Shown here: in pieces, positions 17,184 to 25,901 of the stretch
Numbering within the stretch: the first letter of the stretch is position 1
How the letters are laid out: the number at the start of each line of letters is the position of its first letter
Assembly (NCBI RefSeq): GCF_022483985.1
Contig: NZ_JAKVME010000003.1
Span: forward strand, 395,001 to 459,000
From: Acetobacter sp.
GTDB taxonomy: Bacteria > Pseudomonadota > Alphaproteobacteria > Acetobacterales > Acetobacteraceae
DNA length: 64,000 nt
Direction: 5' to 3'
Notes under the pieces: generated by a model
Database searches by the model: none
What the model was told of the DNA's origin: nothing
What the model saw: only the letters and a program-made list of their open reading frames with translations
Position numbers and translations under genes: made by a program

Positions 17184-19016
17184 ATGGAAAATCCTTTTTT
17201 CCGCTATTACAACCGCGAGCTGACAGCGCTGCGAAAGCTGGCGTCGGAATTTGCGGAGGCTAATCCGAAAGCAGCCGGGCATCTGCGGATCAGCGCGGAT
17301 ACGGTTGACGACCCGCATGTGGCGCGGCTGCTTGAGGGCGTGGCGTTTCTGTCTGGCCGGGTGCATCAGCGGCTGGACGAAGAATTTCCTGAGCTGACGG
17401 ACGGGCTGCTTGGGATTCTCTACCCTCACTACAACGCGCCGGTTCCGGCGGCCTCCATCGTTGAAATGGTCTGCCGCCCGGACCGGGATGCGATCGGCAT
17501 GACGGTCCCCCGCGAGACGGTCGTGGAAACCGATCCAATCGGTGGAAAACCCTGTTACTTCCGGACAACGGCCGAGGCCCGGCTCTGGCCGGTGCGTATC
17601 GCCAGACTGACACTCTCCGGCCTGCCTCTGGCCGCGCCGTCCAACCCGCTGGCGAGGGGCGCGCGTTCCGTGTTGCGGATCATGCTGGAATCCACTGATC
17701 CCGACATCACATTCGCTGACATGGGATTGGAAAAACTGCGGTTTTTCCTGAAAAACTCGTCAGGGCAGGGATATCGTCTGCTGGAGCTGCTGGGACGCCA
17801 TACGCTCAGTGTGGCCTGCGCCTCCTCACCGAATGACCCCGCGCCGACCCTGCTTCCGAAAGAGTCCGTGCTGCCCTGCGGATTTGATCCGGAAGAGGCG
17901 CTGCTTCCGTGGACGGCGCGTTCCTTCTCCGGTTTCCGGCTTCTGACGGAATATTTCGCCTTTCCAGAGAAGTTCCTGTTTGTGGAACTGGACGGTCTGG
18001 ATGCCCGTACGCTGGTGCATGATGAACGCAAGATGGAAATCTTCGTTTATTTTGACGCCTCCTTTCCGGAGCTTGAGCGCACGCTTCTGCCGGACGCGCT
18101 GGCGCTGGGCTGCGTGCCTGTGGTCAACCTGTTCCCGCAGCGCTGCGAGCCGGTGACGCTGACGCACGAGACCACGGAATATCGTGTGGCGGCCAGTCAC
18201 CGTGATCCTGACCATTATGAAATCTGGTCCGTCGAACGTGTGCGCGAAATGGAGGGCGCAGGCGCGTCCCGTCCGTGGATGCCGCTGTATCATCGTCCTC
18301 CGCAGGAACTGCGGAGTGATGGACGGGGACAGCCTGCTTCCTACACCCTGACGCGGCGTCCGGCTCCTACGGAGCTGGGGGGCACGGAAGTCTATCTGGC
18401 GCCCGTTCAGCCTGATCTGGACCCGGAAGGGCCGACCGACCACATTCTGCTGATTGACGCGTTATGCACCAACCGCAATCTCCCCGAGCGCCTGCCTTTC
18501 GGGGGTGGCGAGCCGGTGCTGCGGGTTCCGGCAATGGCCGACCGGCTGGCAAGCGTGAGCTGCGTGATGCCGTTCTCCTCCACGGTGAGGCCTTCCCTTG
18601 CCGGAGACAGGGCGTGGAGGCTGATCGCGCATCTGGCGCTGGGTCATATTTCCCTGACAGAGCCGGGAGCCGGATCGCGCATCATTCAGGATCTTCTCAC
18701 GCTCTATGACTGCCGCGAGACGCCTGAGACCCGGAAAGTCATCGACAGTCTGGTCGATGTCATCGCGCAACCGGGCCATGCCCGTCTGCCGGGCGTCAGG
18801 CCCGGCGGCTTTATTCGCGGAACGGACATCACGCTGGTATTCGCGCCGGACGGGTGGGAGGCTGGAGGTCTTTACCTGCTGGCCAGCATTCTCGAACGGT
18901 TCCTCGCCCTGCATGTCAGCGTGAATTCCTTTGTGCGGGTCAGCGTGGCGCTTCAGGGGAGAACCGGCTTTATTGCGCGCTTCCCACGGCGCTGCGGCAC
19001 GCGGACGCTTCTGTGA
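17184..19016 (+). CDS. tssF: TssF, T6SS baseplate protein
   Basis: TssF forms the baseplate wedge with TssG, TssE and TssK. The 610-residue protein begins with the hallmark MENPFFRYYNRELTALRKLA and keeps the HVARLLEGVAFLSGRVHQRL and LYPHYNAPVPAASIVEM blocks typical of VasA/ImpG. Length is normal. The stop codon overlaps the GTG start of tssG (GTGA), which is consistent with coupled translation of the two wedge partners. Confidence 0.96.
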   Translation: MENPFFRYYNRELTALRKLASEFAEANPKAAGHLRISADTVDDPHVARLLEGVAFLSGRVHQRLDEEFPELTDGLLGILYPHYNAPVPAASIVEMVCRPDRDAIGMTVPRETVVETDPIGGKPCYFRTTAEARLWPVRIARLTLSGLPLAAPSNPLARGARSVLRIMLESTDPDITFADMGLEKLRFFLKNSSGQGYRLLELLGRHTLSVACASSPNDPAPTLLPKESVLPCGFDPEEALLPWTARSFSGFRLLTEYFAFPEKFLFVELDGLDARTLVHDERKMEIFVYFDASFPELERTLLPDALALGCVPVVNLFPQRCEPVTLTHETTEYRVAASHRDPDHYEIWSVERVREMEGAGASRPWMPLYHRPPQELRSDGRGQPASYTLTRRPAPTELGGTEVYLAPVQPDLDPEGPTDHILLIDALCTNRNLPERLPFGGGEPVLRVPAMADRLASVSCVMPFSSTVRPSLAGDRAWRLIAHLALGHISLTEPGAGSRIIQDLLTLYDCRETPETRKVIDSLVDVIAQPGHARLPGVRPGGFIRGTDITLVFAPDGWEAGGLYLLASILERFLALHVSVNSFVRVSVALQGRTGFIARFPRRCGTRTLL

Positions 19017-20227
19017 GCGGCAGCGGCTCCCATACCCCTCCGACCGGGGCGGTGGTTCTGGTCACGGAACAGGAAGCCGCGCCCGTTCTGCGTCAGGCTC
19101 CTGCCTCTTCGGAGGAGAAGGAGGGGCGCACCGAACTGCTGCCTGTTGTTCCGGTCGGGCCTGAGACTGCGCGGGACGACGCGCCTGCGGATGGTCTGCT
19201 GGGTCAGCTCCTGCGCGATCCGGGGCCATTCAGTTTCGACGCCGCCGTCCTGCTGATGCTGCGCGCGCATGGATCGAGCGTTGCAGAGCCGTCAATCCGT
19301 TTCCAGACTCCGCTGGGCACGGCCTATCCGGCTGCGGACGTCGCCGCTGTCAGTCTGAATGAACGGGGTTTCGTTACGACCGTGACCCCGATGGGGCTGA
19401 CTGGTCCAGCCGGTGTGCTCCCGCTCCACTATTCTGCCGAGCTGGTTTCCGAGCACCGGCGACATTCTCCGGCACTGAGCGATTTCATGGAGATGCTGAG
19501 TCAGCGCCCCATCGCGCAGTTCGCGGAAAGCGGAATAAAATACCGTCTGGCCAGCAGCCATACCCTGCCACAGGACGTCCCTGCCGCGGACTATGCCCGT
19601 ACGGTCCGGAAAGTCCTGATGGCGCTGGCGGGTTTCTACCGACCGGAGATCGCGCCCTCGCTCGGCGTTGAGCCCTCCACGGTAAGTTATTACAGCGGCT
19701 ATTTCTCCACCATGCCCCGCTCGGCGGACCGGCTGAAATTCATGCTGTCGGACTGGCTGGGCCTGCCGGTGAAGGTGGAGGAGTTTACGCCGCTCTGGAC
19801 CCAGATTCCTCCCGATCAGCAGAGTGTGCTGCCCCTGTCCGGGCTGGCCGGGCGATATGCCGAGAGTTTCAGCCAACTGGGAGTCGATGCTGCTGTGGGG
19901 GCACGGTATCTCGACTGCCAGTCCCAGTTTACGGTGCGGATTGGTCCGGTGAATCTCGGGACGTTTCAGGCGCTGATGCCGTCGGGCGCTCTTTATGGGC
20001 CGCTGCTGAAGCTGATCCGCACGTTTGTCGGCTCCGAACTTCAGATCATTCTGCGGCCTGTGCTCAAAAGGGATGCTGTGCCAGCCCTGCGGCTGCCGAC
20101 CGAAGCAGAGTCCTTGTCGCCCCGGCTGGGGTGGAGCAGCTGGCTATCCTGTCCGACAAAACGGCAGCGGGATGCTGACGAGCCTGTCTTTACAGAGCGG
20201 CATCTGGATAGGAGCGGCGGCCATTGA
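19013..20227 (+). CDS. tssG: TssG, T6SS baseplate protein
   Basis: TssG is the second wedge subunit. From GTG 19013, which overlaps the tssF stop as GTGA, the protein has 404 residues. An unusually long N-terminal stretch of about 55 residues (Ser/Thr/Ala/Glu-rich, probably unstructured) precedes the conserved core, which begins at LLGQLLRDPGPFSFDAAVLL. The core contains the MTGPAGVLP-like MGLTGPAGVLPLHY turn and FYRPEIAPSLGVEPSTVSYY. In-frame codons before 19013 would run backwards into tssF and are not used. This is the last gene of the first structural block; a 250-bp gap follows. Confidence 0.93.
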   Translation: MSGSGSHTPPTGAVVLVTEQEAAPVLRQAPASSEEKEGRTELLPVVPVGPETARDDAPADGLLGQLLRDPGPFSFDAAVLLMLRAHGSSVAEPSIRFQTPLGTAYPAADVAAVSLNERGFVTTVTPMGLTGPAGVLPLHYSAELVSEHRRHSPALSDFMEMLSQRPIAQFAESGIKYRLASSHTLPQDVPAADYARTVRKVLMALAGFYRPEIAPSLGVEPSTVSYYSGYFSTMPRSADRLKFMLSDWLGLPVKVEEFTPLWTQIPPDQQSVLPLSGLAGRYAESFSQLGVDAAVGARYLDCQSQFTVRIGPVNLGTFQALMPSGALYGPLLKLIRTFVGSELQIILRPVLKRDAVPALRLPTEAESLSPRLGWSSWLSCPTKRQRDADEPVFTERHLDRSGGH

Positions 20228-20479
20228 TACGGATATATCGACTTCGGTCTGTGGTAAAAGCGACAGTAAAGGTGTTCCGTTAAGATTTTTTATGTCAGTC
20301 AGCAGGCCGCGCGGATATTTTTTTGACCTGTTTTCTGCGGAGTACAGTCATTCTTCTTACTAAAAAGTCATAAAGCCCTCTATGAGTGCGGAACTGTCTG
20401 GAACATAATCTATTAATAAAGACGAGTGCGCCAATCCGCGGGATGACAATGCGGTGGTGGCTGGAGGAGAGGAAAGAGC
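20228..20479. other. AT-rich gap inside the T6SS locus
   Basis: About 250 bp of lower GC than its flanks, with no gene. It may hold a separate promoter for the signalling/membrane-complex half of the T6SS. A TTGACC hexamer lies at about 20329, but no good -10 sits at proper distance. No terminator was recognised. Confidence 0.35.
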
Positions 20480-21664
20480 GTGTCCATGGACTTCGGTATT
20501 CGCCGTATTGGCATCACAGCCGCCGCGTTGGCAGTTATGGCGTCCGCGTCCCCCGGGCAGGCGCAGACGGCAGCCCCATCACCTGTTTTCCTCATGATCG
20601 GCGATGACCGCTCAACGGAATCCGGCGTACAGTTGACGGCCTGTTCGGAAAATACGCACAGACTGGCCCAGCAGCTCAAGCAGCAGGGTCTGAATGTGTT
20701 TGAAGTGCTGAACCCGTCCAGCGTGGATTTGCGGGTGGCCCTGACGCAGTTCGCCCGCTATCTGGATGGCAAGCGGCCCGTCATTTCCTATTGTGGATAT
20801 GCACCCGTTCAGGATGGCAGGGTTTTTCTCGCCAGTGACGGGAAGGATACGGACCTGCTGAGCCAGTCTGTTCCGGCTGTGTCCCTGCTCCGCATTCTGG
20901 ACGGGCGTGACGGGCTGGTCTTTCTGGAACTCCATCCGCTGTCAGGGCAGTCCGTGGATCTGTCCAGAGCCGTGCGATCACTGAAAGGCAGGATGCAGAA
21001 CGCCAATGCGCTCTCTGTTACGCTGGTGGACGCAGCCTCCGCCAATCCTGTCGTGGATGGTCTCGCCTCCATCATGCAGCCGGGCTGGCAGTGGACGAAC
21101 GTGACGGCATTCGCACGGGGGACCATGGCGGCGACCTCGGCTTCCGCTCCTGTTTCTGCGGCTCCCGCTCCCATGCCGGTGGCCCCGCCTCCCGCGCCGG
21201 TGGTCGAGCAGGCGAGTCCGGTCGAGCCTGCACAGCCCCAGCCGACGGCAAGGCAGGATGTGCCCGCGAAGATCATTCCCATTCATGATGCGCCGCCGAC
21301 TGCCTCCGTCGCTGCGGCTGGTGTCGGCAGTCAGGAAGTCACGCAGCAGGTTCCTGCCCAGGGTGACATGAAAGAGGTCGCCGTCCCGGCGCAGAAACCG
21401 GCGGAACCACCCAAACCGGTTCTGACGAAGCAGCAGGCGCTCAAGCTGGCCCGGGCCAAGGCTGCGCTGGCCGCGCAGGCGAAGGCCATGCGGACGGTTC
21501 AGGTCGGTCTGCTCGCACATGGTGTCTATACGGGCTCGGTCAATGGCGTGAAGACAAGAGATACGGTCAACTCCATCAAGAAATTCCAGCAATCCCGGAA
21601 TGAGCCTGCGACAGGTCAGCTGACCGCCACCCAGCTTTCGGCCCTGACCGGTGCGGGAAATTGA
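20480..21664 (+). CDS. Degenerate caspase-like protein with C-terminal peptidoglycan-binding domain
   Basis: A 394-residue secreted or periplasmic protein. It has a signal peptide (about 1-28, basic then hydrophobic, ending near GQAQ), a caspase-like (peptidase C14) fold at about 35-230, a Pro/Ala/Val/Gln-rich linker at about 215-330, and a PG_binding_1-type domain at about 335-390 (VQVGLLAHGVYTGSVNGVK, then KKFQQ). In active relatives the fold has a (S/A)GHG His motif and a DxC Cys motif. Here the corresponding sites read YCGYAP (104-109) and FLELHP (149-154), so both catalytic residues appear lost. GTG 20480 or ATG 20486 may be the start; a GGAGGAGAGGAAAG stretch lies upstream. It heads the kinase half of the T6SS operon and may anchor the machine to peptidoglycan. 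Confidence 0.75.
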   Translation: MSMDFGIRRIGITAAALAVMASASPGQAQTAAPSPVFLMIGDDRSTESGVQLTACSENTHRLAQQLKQQGLNVFEVLNPSSVDLRVALTQFARYLDGKRPVISYCGYAPVQDGRVFLASDGKDTDLLSQSVPAVSLLRILDGRDGLVFLELHPLSGQSVDLSRAVRSLKGRMQNANALSVTLVDAASANPVVDGLASIMQPGWQWTNVTAFARGTMAATSASAPVSAAPAPMPVAPPPAPVVEQASPVEPAQPQPTARQDVPAKIIPIHDAPPTASVAAAGVGSQEVTQQVPAQGDMKEVAVPAQKPAEPPKPVLTKQQALKLARAKAALAAQAKAMRTVQVGLLAHGVYTGSVNGVKTRDTVNSIKKFQQSRNEPATGQLTATQLSALTGAGN

Positions 21665-21666
21665 AG

Positions 21667-22542
21667 ATGACATTCAGGCTGAAGCTTAATCTCGTCCTTG
21701 TCGGTGGATATCTCGTCGCACTGGCCATTCTCTTCCCGATCCTGCGCGGCGCCCTGTCCGACGGGGCGGCTGACGCCGTGCGCGAGCAGGCCACCATGCT
21801 GAGCGAAGTGGGGCTGGCGACGGAACACTACACCAGTCAGGAAGTGCTGCCGCAGTTGTTGCAGGGGGCAACAGTGCAATTCCCGCCTCAGAGCGTGCCT
21901 TTCTATGCCGTCAGCCGTCTGGGCGAGATGTTGCAGAAGAAGAACCCGGATATGGATATCCGGGTGACGGCTCTCAATCCGACCAACCCGTCGGACGCTC
22001 CCACGCTCGCCGAGAGGGACCTGATCGAGCGGCTTCGCACCGCTTCGGCGCCTTCATCGCTGCTGGCTGAAGGGCGGAACGACAAAGGGCAGCCGGTCCT
22101 GCGTCTGGCCACGCCGGTGCGTGTCACGGATTCCGGATGCCTGTCCTGCCACTCCGACCCCGGTGTCGCGCCGAAAACGATGATCGACGCTTATGGCAGC
22201 CAGCATGGCTTCGGCTGGAAGCCCAACGAAGTGGTGGGCGCGACGATCGTCACCATCCCGACGGACAGGCTGATGGCGGCGGCAAGCGGACGCGCCCTGC
22301 GGATTCTGGTCTGGATGACGGTTCTGGCGGCTATCCTGCTCGTGCTGACGAACGTGATCGTGGAATACGCCCTGCTGCGTCCGTTACGTGAAATGAGCGC
22401 GGTTGCCGGACGTGTCAGCCGGGGCGGCTTCGCCGAGCCCGAACTGTCGGTGCCGGAAGGCAATGAGCTGTCACCGCTGGCTGCGTCCTTCACGCGTATG
22501 CGTCGCAGTCTGGAAAGTTCGTTCAGAATGCTGGATGAGTGA
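21667..22542 (+). CDS. DUF3365 haem-c-type sensor with HAMP domain and no output domain
   Basis: A 291-residue inner-membrane protein with a first transmembrane helix at 8-28, a periplasmic DUF3365 (Tll0287-like) domain at about 30-205, a second helix at 212-232, and a cytoplasmic HAMP domain at about 235-288, where it ends. The periplasmic domain holds one c-type haem motif, CLSCH (Cys158, Cys161, His162). HAMP domains normally pass a signal to an attached output domain; none exists here. The next gene overlaps or abuts it and encodes a cytoplasmic kinase, which suggests the two act together. ATG 21667 lies two bases after the preceding stop codon. Role in T6SS control is inferred from position only. 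Confidence 0.82.
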   Translation: MTFRLKLNLVLVGGYLVALAILFPILRGALSDGAADAVREQATMLSEVGLATEHYTSQEVLPQLLQGATVQFPPQSVPFYAVSRLGEMLQKKNPDMDIRVTALNPTNPSDAPTLAERDLIERLRTASAPSSLLAEGRNDKGQPVLRLATPVRVTDSGCLSCHSDPGVAPKTMIDAYGSQHGFGWKPNEVVGATIVTIPTDRLMAAASGRALRILVWMTVLAAILLVLTNVIVEYALLRPLREMSAVAGRVSRGGFAEPELSVPEGNELSPLAASFTRMRRSLESSFRMLDE

Positions 22543-22544
22543 CA

Positions 22545-24086
22545 ATGAAATCTGATCTTCCAGCACGGGAAGGGCGGTTCCAGATCGAAGCGCTCCTTGG
22601 ACGCGGGGCGATGGGGGTCGTCTACAAGGCGTGGGACCCCGCCATTAACCGCTATGTGGCGATCAAAAAAGTCAATCAGTCCCTGCTGGAAGATCAGGAA
22701 CGGGCGGCCTATCTCGCCCGTTTCCGCAATGAAGCGCGTTTGTGCGGGCTGTGCGATCACCCCAATATCGTAACGCTCTATGATGTGACCGGCGGCGAGA
22801 ATGATCCCAGCATCATTCTCCAGTATGTCGATGGTCTGGGGCTGAACAAGGCGCTCCCCCGGGGAGAGAAGCTGCCCGTCAGTGAAGTGGTTCCCATCGC
22901 GTTGCAGGTTCTCGCGGCGCTGGACTACGCGCACGGTCTGGGGATCGTGCATCGTGACGTGAAACCCGCGAACATCATCCTGACCTATCAGGGGCGTCTG
23001 AAGATCACCGATTTCGGTGTCTCCTACCGCGCCCTGACCTCGGAGCCGGATCAGGCGCTGCTGATCGGCACGCCGAACTACATGTCACCCGAACAGTGCT
23101 CCGGACGACAGGTCGATGCGCGCAGCGATCTCTTTTCGCTGGGGAGCATCCTGTATGAGCTGCTCAGCGGCCAGAAGGCGTTCGAAGGCCGCGAATACAC
23201 GGATACAGTCTTCAAGATACTGAACACGGACCCGGAACCGCTCGGCGCGCTGCGTCCCGATATCCCGGAAGCGCTGGTCCGGGTTGTCGAGCGTGTTCTG
23301 GCAAAAGACCCCGCCGACCGCTTTTCGGAAGCGGCGGAGTTCGCCTTCGCGCTGCGTCGCGCCGTGCCGGGATTCGATCTCACCTCGCCGCTGCCGCTGC
23401 CTGTCTCTCCACCGGAGCCAGTCCCGGTTGCCACTCCTGAGAAACGGGTTGAAACCAGCGTTCCTTCCACGCCTTCCGTGCCCGAGCCTCAGGAAGAGGA
23501 CGACAGAACGATCATTGTGACAGATGACGGCGACCTCGGCGTGCCGGAACATCCGTCGATCGAGCCCGAATGGATGGAATCCGTCGATACCTATCTTCAG
23601 GGATTGTACGGGCCGCTGGCGCGCGTTGAACTGAGAAATGCCTGCAAAAATGTCTCGACCAAGGGAGAACTGCTTGCGTCTCTCGTGAGTGACGTGACGG
23701 TCAGGGAACAGCTGTTCGCCCGCTTCCTGACCGATGATAGCAGTAAGGGCGAGACCTCCGTCATTGAGAGACCCATCGTGACGCCGTCCGAAGAACGGAA
23801 GGCGGATCATGCCGCGCCAATCCCTGCCCCTGTTCCTCCGCCGCAAGAGCCGGAACCCGAGCCGCAGGAACCTCAGTCGCGGGCGCTGACCGATGACGAT
23901 GTCAGTGTGGTCGGCGCGGCTCTGGCCGATGTTCTGGGGCCTGTGGCGCAACCCCTGATCCGAAGGGCTTCCCTGCGGGCGAGGGATTTTGCGTCATTCG
24001 TCTCGTTGTGTGAGACTTTCATTCATCATCAGGGAGATCTGGAGCGGTTCCGTCGCATTCTGGCTACTTCCTCTCGTAGCTCCTGA
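22545..24086 (+). CDS. ppkA: T6SS Ser/Thr protein kinase PpkA
   Basis: PpkA-type kinases phosphorylate Fha or TssL to trigger T6SS assembly. The 513-residue protein has a complete Hanks kinase domain: Gly-loop LGRGAMGVVY, Lys41 in VAIKKV, HRDVKPAN (Asp138), DFG (Asp156), and GTPNYMSPEQ. A Pro/Glu-rich linker leads to a helical domain at about 342-398 that is repeated at about 452-513, with the shared pattern YLQGLYGPLARVELRNA and ALADVLGPVAQPLIRRA. Unlike Pseudomonas PpkA, no transmembrane segment or periplasmic domain is visible, so membrane input must come from a partner. ATG 22545 is two bases after the upstream stop; the GTG at 22539 gives a GTGA overlap and is the alternative start. Confidence 0.92.
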   Translation: MKSDLPAREGRFQIEALLGRGAMGVVYKAWDPAINRYVAIKKVNQSLLEDQERAAYLARFRNEARLCGLCDHPNIVTLYDVTGGENDPSIILQYVDGLGLNKALPRGEKLPVSEVVPIALQVLAALDYAHGLGIVHRDVKPANIILTYQGRLKITDFGVSYRALTSEPDQALLIGTPNYMSPEQCSGRQVDARSDLFSLGSILYELLSGQKAFEGREYTDTVFKILNTDPEPLGALRPDIPEALVRVVERVLAKDPADRFSEAAEFAFALRRAVPGFDLTSPLPLPVSPPEPVPVATPEKRVETSVPSTPSVPEPQEEDDRTIIVTDDGDLGVPEHPSIEPEWMESVDTYLQGLYGPLARVELRNACKNVSTKGELLASLVSDVTVREQLFARFLTDDSSKGETSVIERPIVTPSEERKADHAAPIPAPVPPPQEPEPEPQEPQSRALTDDDVSVVGAALADVLGPVAQPLIRRASLRARDFASFVSLCETFIHHQGDLERFRRILATSSRSS

Positions 24087-24101
24087 TTCGAACGGTTTCC
24101 C

Positions 24102-25877
24102 ATGGCTTCTGTCGAACCTCTCCTCTTCACCAGCTCTCCTTTCGGAGACGACACCCTGCCCGATCAGCCCGGCACGCTGCATGCGACGGCGCTGAATGCA
24201 CAGGAGATGCTCAGTCAGCCGTTTCAGGTGACGCTGACGGTCGTGACCACTCTCAGCCAGTTGCAGCCGGACGCGCTTCTCTACAAGCCGTTCTGCGCGA
24301 TCATCAACAGGAAGCCCGCCGACAACCGGTATTTCAACGGCATCGTCAAACGTGTGACGCCGGTGAACAGCCTGCAACGGGACCGGTGGGAATATCAGCT
24401 GGAGATCGTGCCGCGTCTGTGGTTCCTGTCCCAGCGGTCCGACTGCCGGATCTTCCAGAAGAAATCCGTGGACCAGATTCTTCAGGTTCTGTTTCAGGAG
24501 GAAGGGGTCGAGGCGTACGAGTTCCGGATCTATGGCGACAAGCCTGTCCGGGAATACACCACGCAGTTCAACGAGACCGACCTCGACTTCATGCACCGGC
24601 TGCTTCAGGAAGAAGGCTGGTTCTATTTCTTCGAGCACACCAAGTCGGAACACCGGCTGATCGTCACGAACCGCAACGAGTCCTTCAAGCCGCTTGCCTC
24701 TCCCCTGCATCGTATCGTGCATAGCGGAAACAATATCGACATTATTGACCAGTGGACCGGCGGCGCATCCACGGCGCATGGCGAAGTCCACTTTACGGAT
24801 TACAATCCCTCCAACCCGACCGTTCCGGTCCGGGCGACGCAGTCAACCAGTTCCAAGACCGGTGGGGCTTCGACGCGGCGGGTCTATCGCTGGCCCGCGC
24901 TCACGAAGGACGATGCGACCGCGGAGCAGCGCGCCAAACATTTCATGGAACATTCCGAGGTCACGTCCTCGATGTGTCGCGCGCATGGCTACGATCCGCA
25001 GTTCATGCCCGGACGCCGCTTCACGGTGGAGAGAGACCCGCTGACCGGCGAGGAAATGGTGGAATACGCGCCTCAGGCCGTTTTTCACAGCGCGGTCGAT
25101 GAGACATGGGCCGGCCAGTCGTCAGGTTCCTTCTACGATTGCAGCTTTTCCTGCTTCAAGCAGTCGGTGCCGTGGAGAGAGCCGTTCCATAATGTCCGTC
25201 CACAGATGACGGGCATCTATTCCGGTGTCGTGGTCGGTGGAAAAGGTCAGCAGATTCATGCCGACCCGCTGGGGCGCATCAAGGTCCGCATCGTGTTCGA
25301 TCACAGGAAGGACACCGACGCCGGTTTTGCGACCTGGGTGCGGGTGATCCAGCCCTGGGCCGGAGACAGTTGGGGCTGGCAGCACCTGCCGCGTGTGGGA
25401 ACGGAAGTCGCTGTGGCCTTCATGAATGGCGACCCTGATGAGCCTGTGGTGCTCGGCGGTCTGTACAACCAGAGCATGCAGCCGGTCTTCGCTGTGCCGG
25501 GAGAACAGACCAAGAGCGGTTTCCGCAGCCGTTCCGTGCATGGCGGAGCCTCCGAGTTTTCCGAGTTCTCTGTTGATGACAGCAAGGGGCAGGAGAAAAT
25601 CTACCTCCGTTCCCAGAAGGATCTGCACACGGTCGTCCTGAATGACCAGCAGACGCAGATTGGCAATGACAGTTCGGCCACGGTCCATCGCAATGCCAGT
25701 CTGAAGGCGGAAACCGGCTCTGTTACAGTCGAAGCGGAAACTGAAATCCTGCTGAAAGTCGGTGACAGTACGATCCGTCTGACCAAGGATGGTATCACGA
25801 TCAACGGATCGAAGATTGACGGCACGGCGACGGGTAACATGACCCTCAAGGGTGCTAAAATCCGTCTGAACGACTGA
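24102..25877 (+). CDS. vgrG: VgrG (TssI), T6SS spike protein
   Basis: VgrG trimers form the puncturing tip on the Hcp tube. The 591-residue protein has the gp27-like domain (about 10-370, with FNGIVKRVTPV, WFLSQRSDCRIFQKKSVDQI and NETDLDFMHRLLQEEGWFYF) and a gp5-like OB domain (DPLGRIKVRIVFDHRKD, RVGTEVAVAFMNGDPDEPVV). A short beta-prism end follows (SATVHRNASLKAETGSVTVE to MTLKGAKIRLND). There is no C-terminal effector extension, no adaptor (DUF1795/DUF4123) and no PAAR gene next to it, so the cargo of this spike is encoded elsewhere or rides on Hcp. It stands between ppkA and fha. Confidence 0.96.
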   Translation: MASVEPLLFTSSPFGDDTLPDQPGTLHATALNAQEMLSQPFQVTLTVVTTLSQLQPDALLYKPFCAIINRKPADNRYFNGIVKRVTPVNSLQRDRWEYQLEIVPRLWFLSQRSDCRIFQKKSVDQILQVLFQEEGVEAYEFRIYGDKPVREYTTQFNETDLDFMHRLLQEEGWFYFFEHTKSEHRLIVTNRNESFKPLASPLHRIVHSGNNIDIIDQWTGGASTAHGEVHFTDYNPSNPTVPVRATQSTSSKTGGASTRRVYRWPALTKDDATAEQRAKHFMEHSEVTSSMCRAHGYDPQFMPGRRFTVERDPLTGEEMVEYAPQAVFHSAVDETWAGQSSGSFYDCSFSCFKQSVPWREPFHNVRPQMTGIYSGVVVGGKGQQIHADPLGRIKVRIVFDHRKDTDAGFATWVRVIQPWAGDSWGWQHLPRVGTEVAVAFMNGDPDEPVVLGGLYNQSMQPVFAVPGEQTKSGFRSRSVHGGASEFSEFSVDDSKGQEKIYLRSQKDLHTVVLNDQQTQIGNDSSATVHRNASLKAETGSVTVEAETEILLKVGDSTIRLTKDGITINGSKIDGTATGNMTLKGAKIRLND

Positions 25878-25901
25878 TAACCGGCGGGGCAGGAAATTCT
25901 T

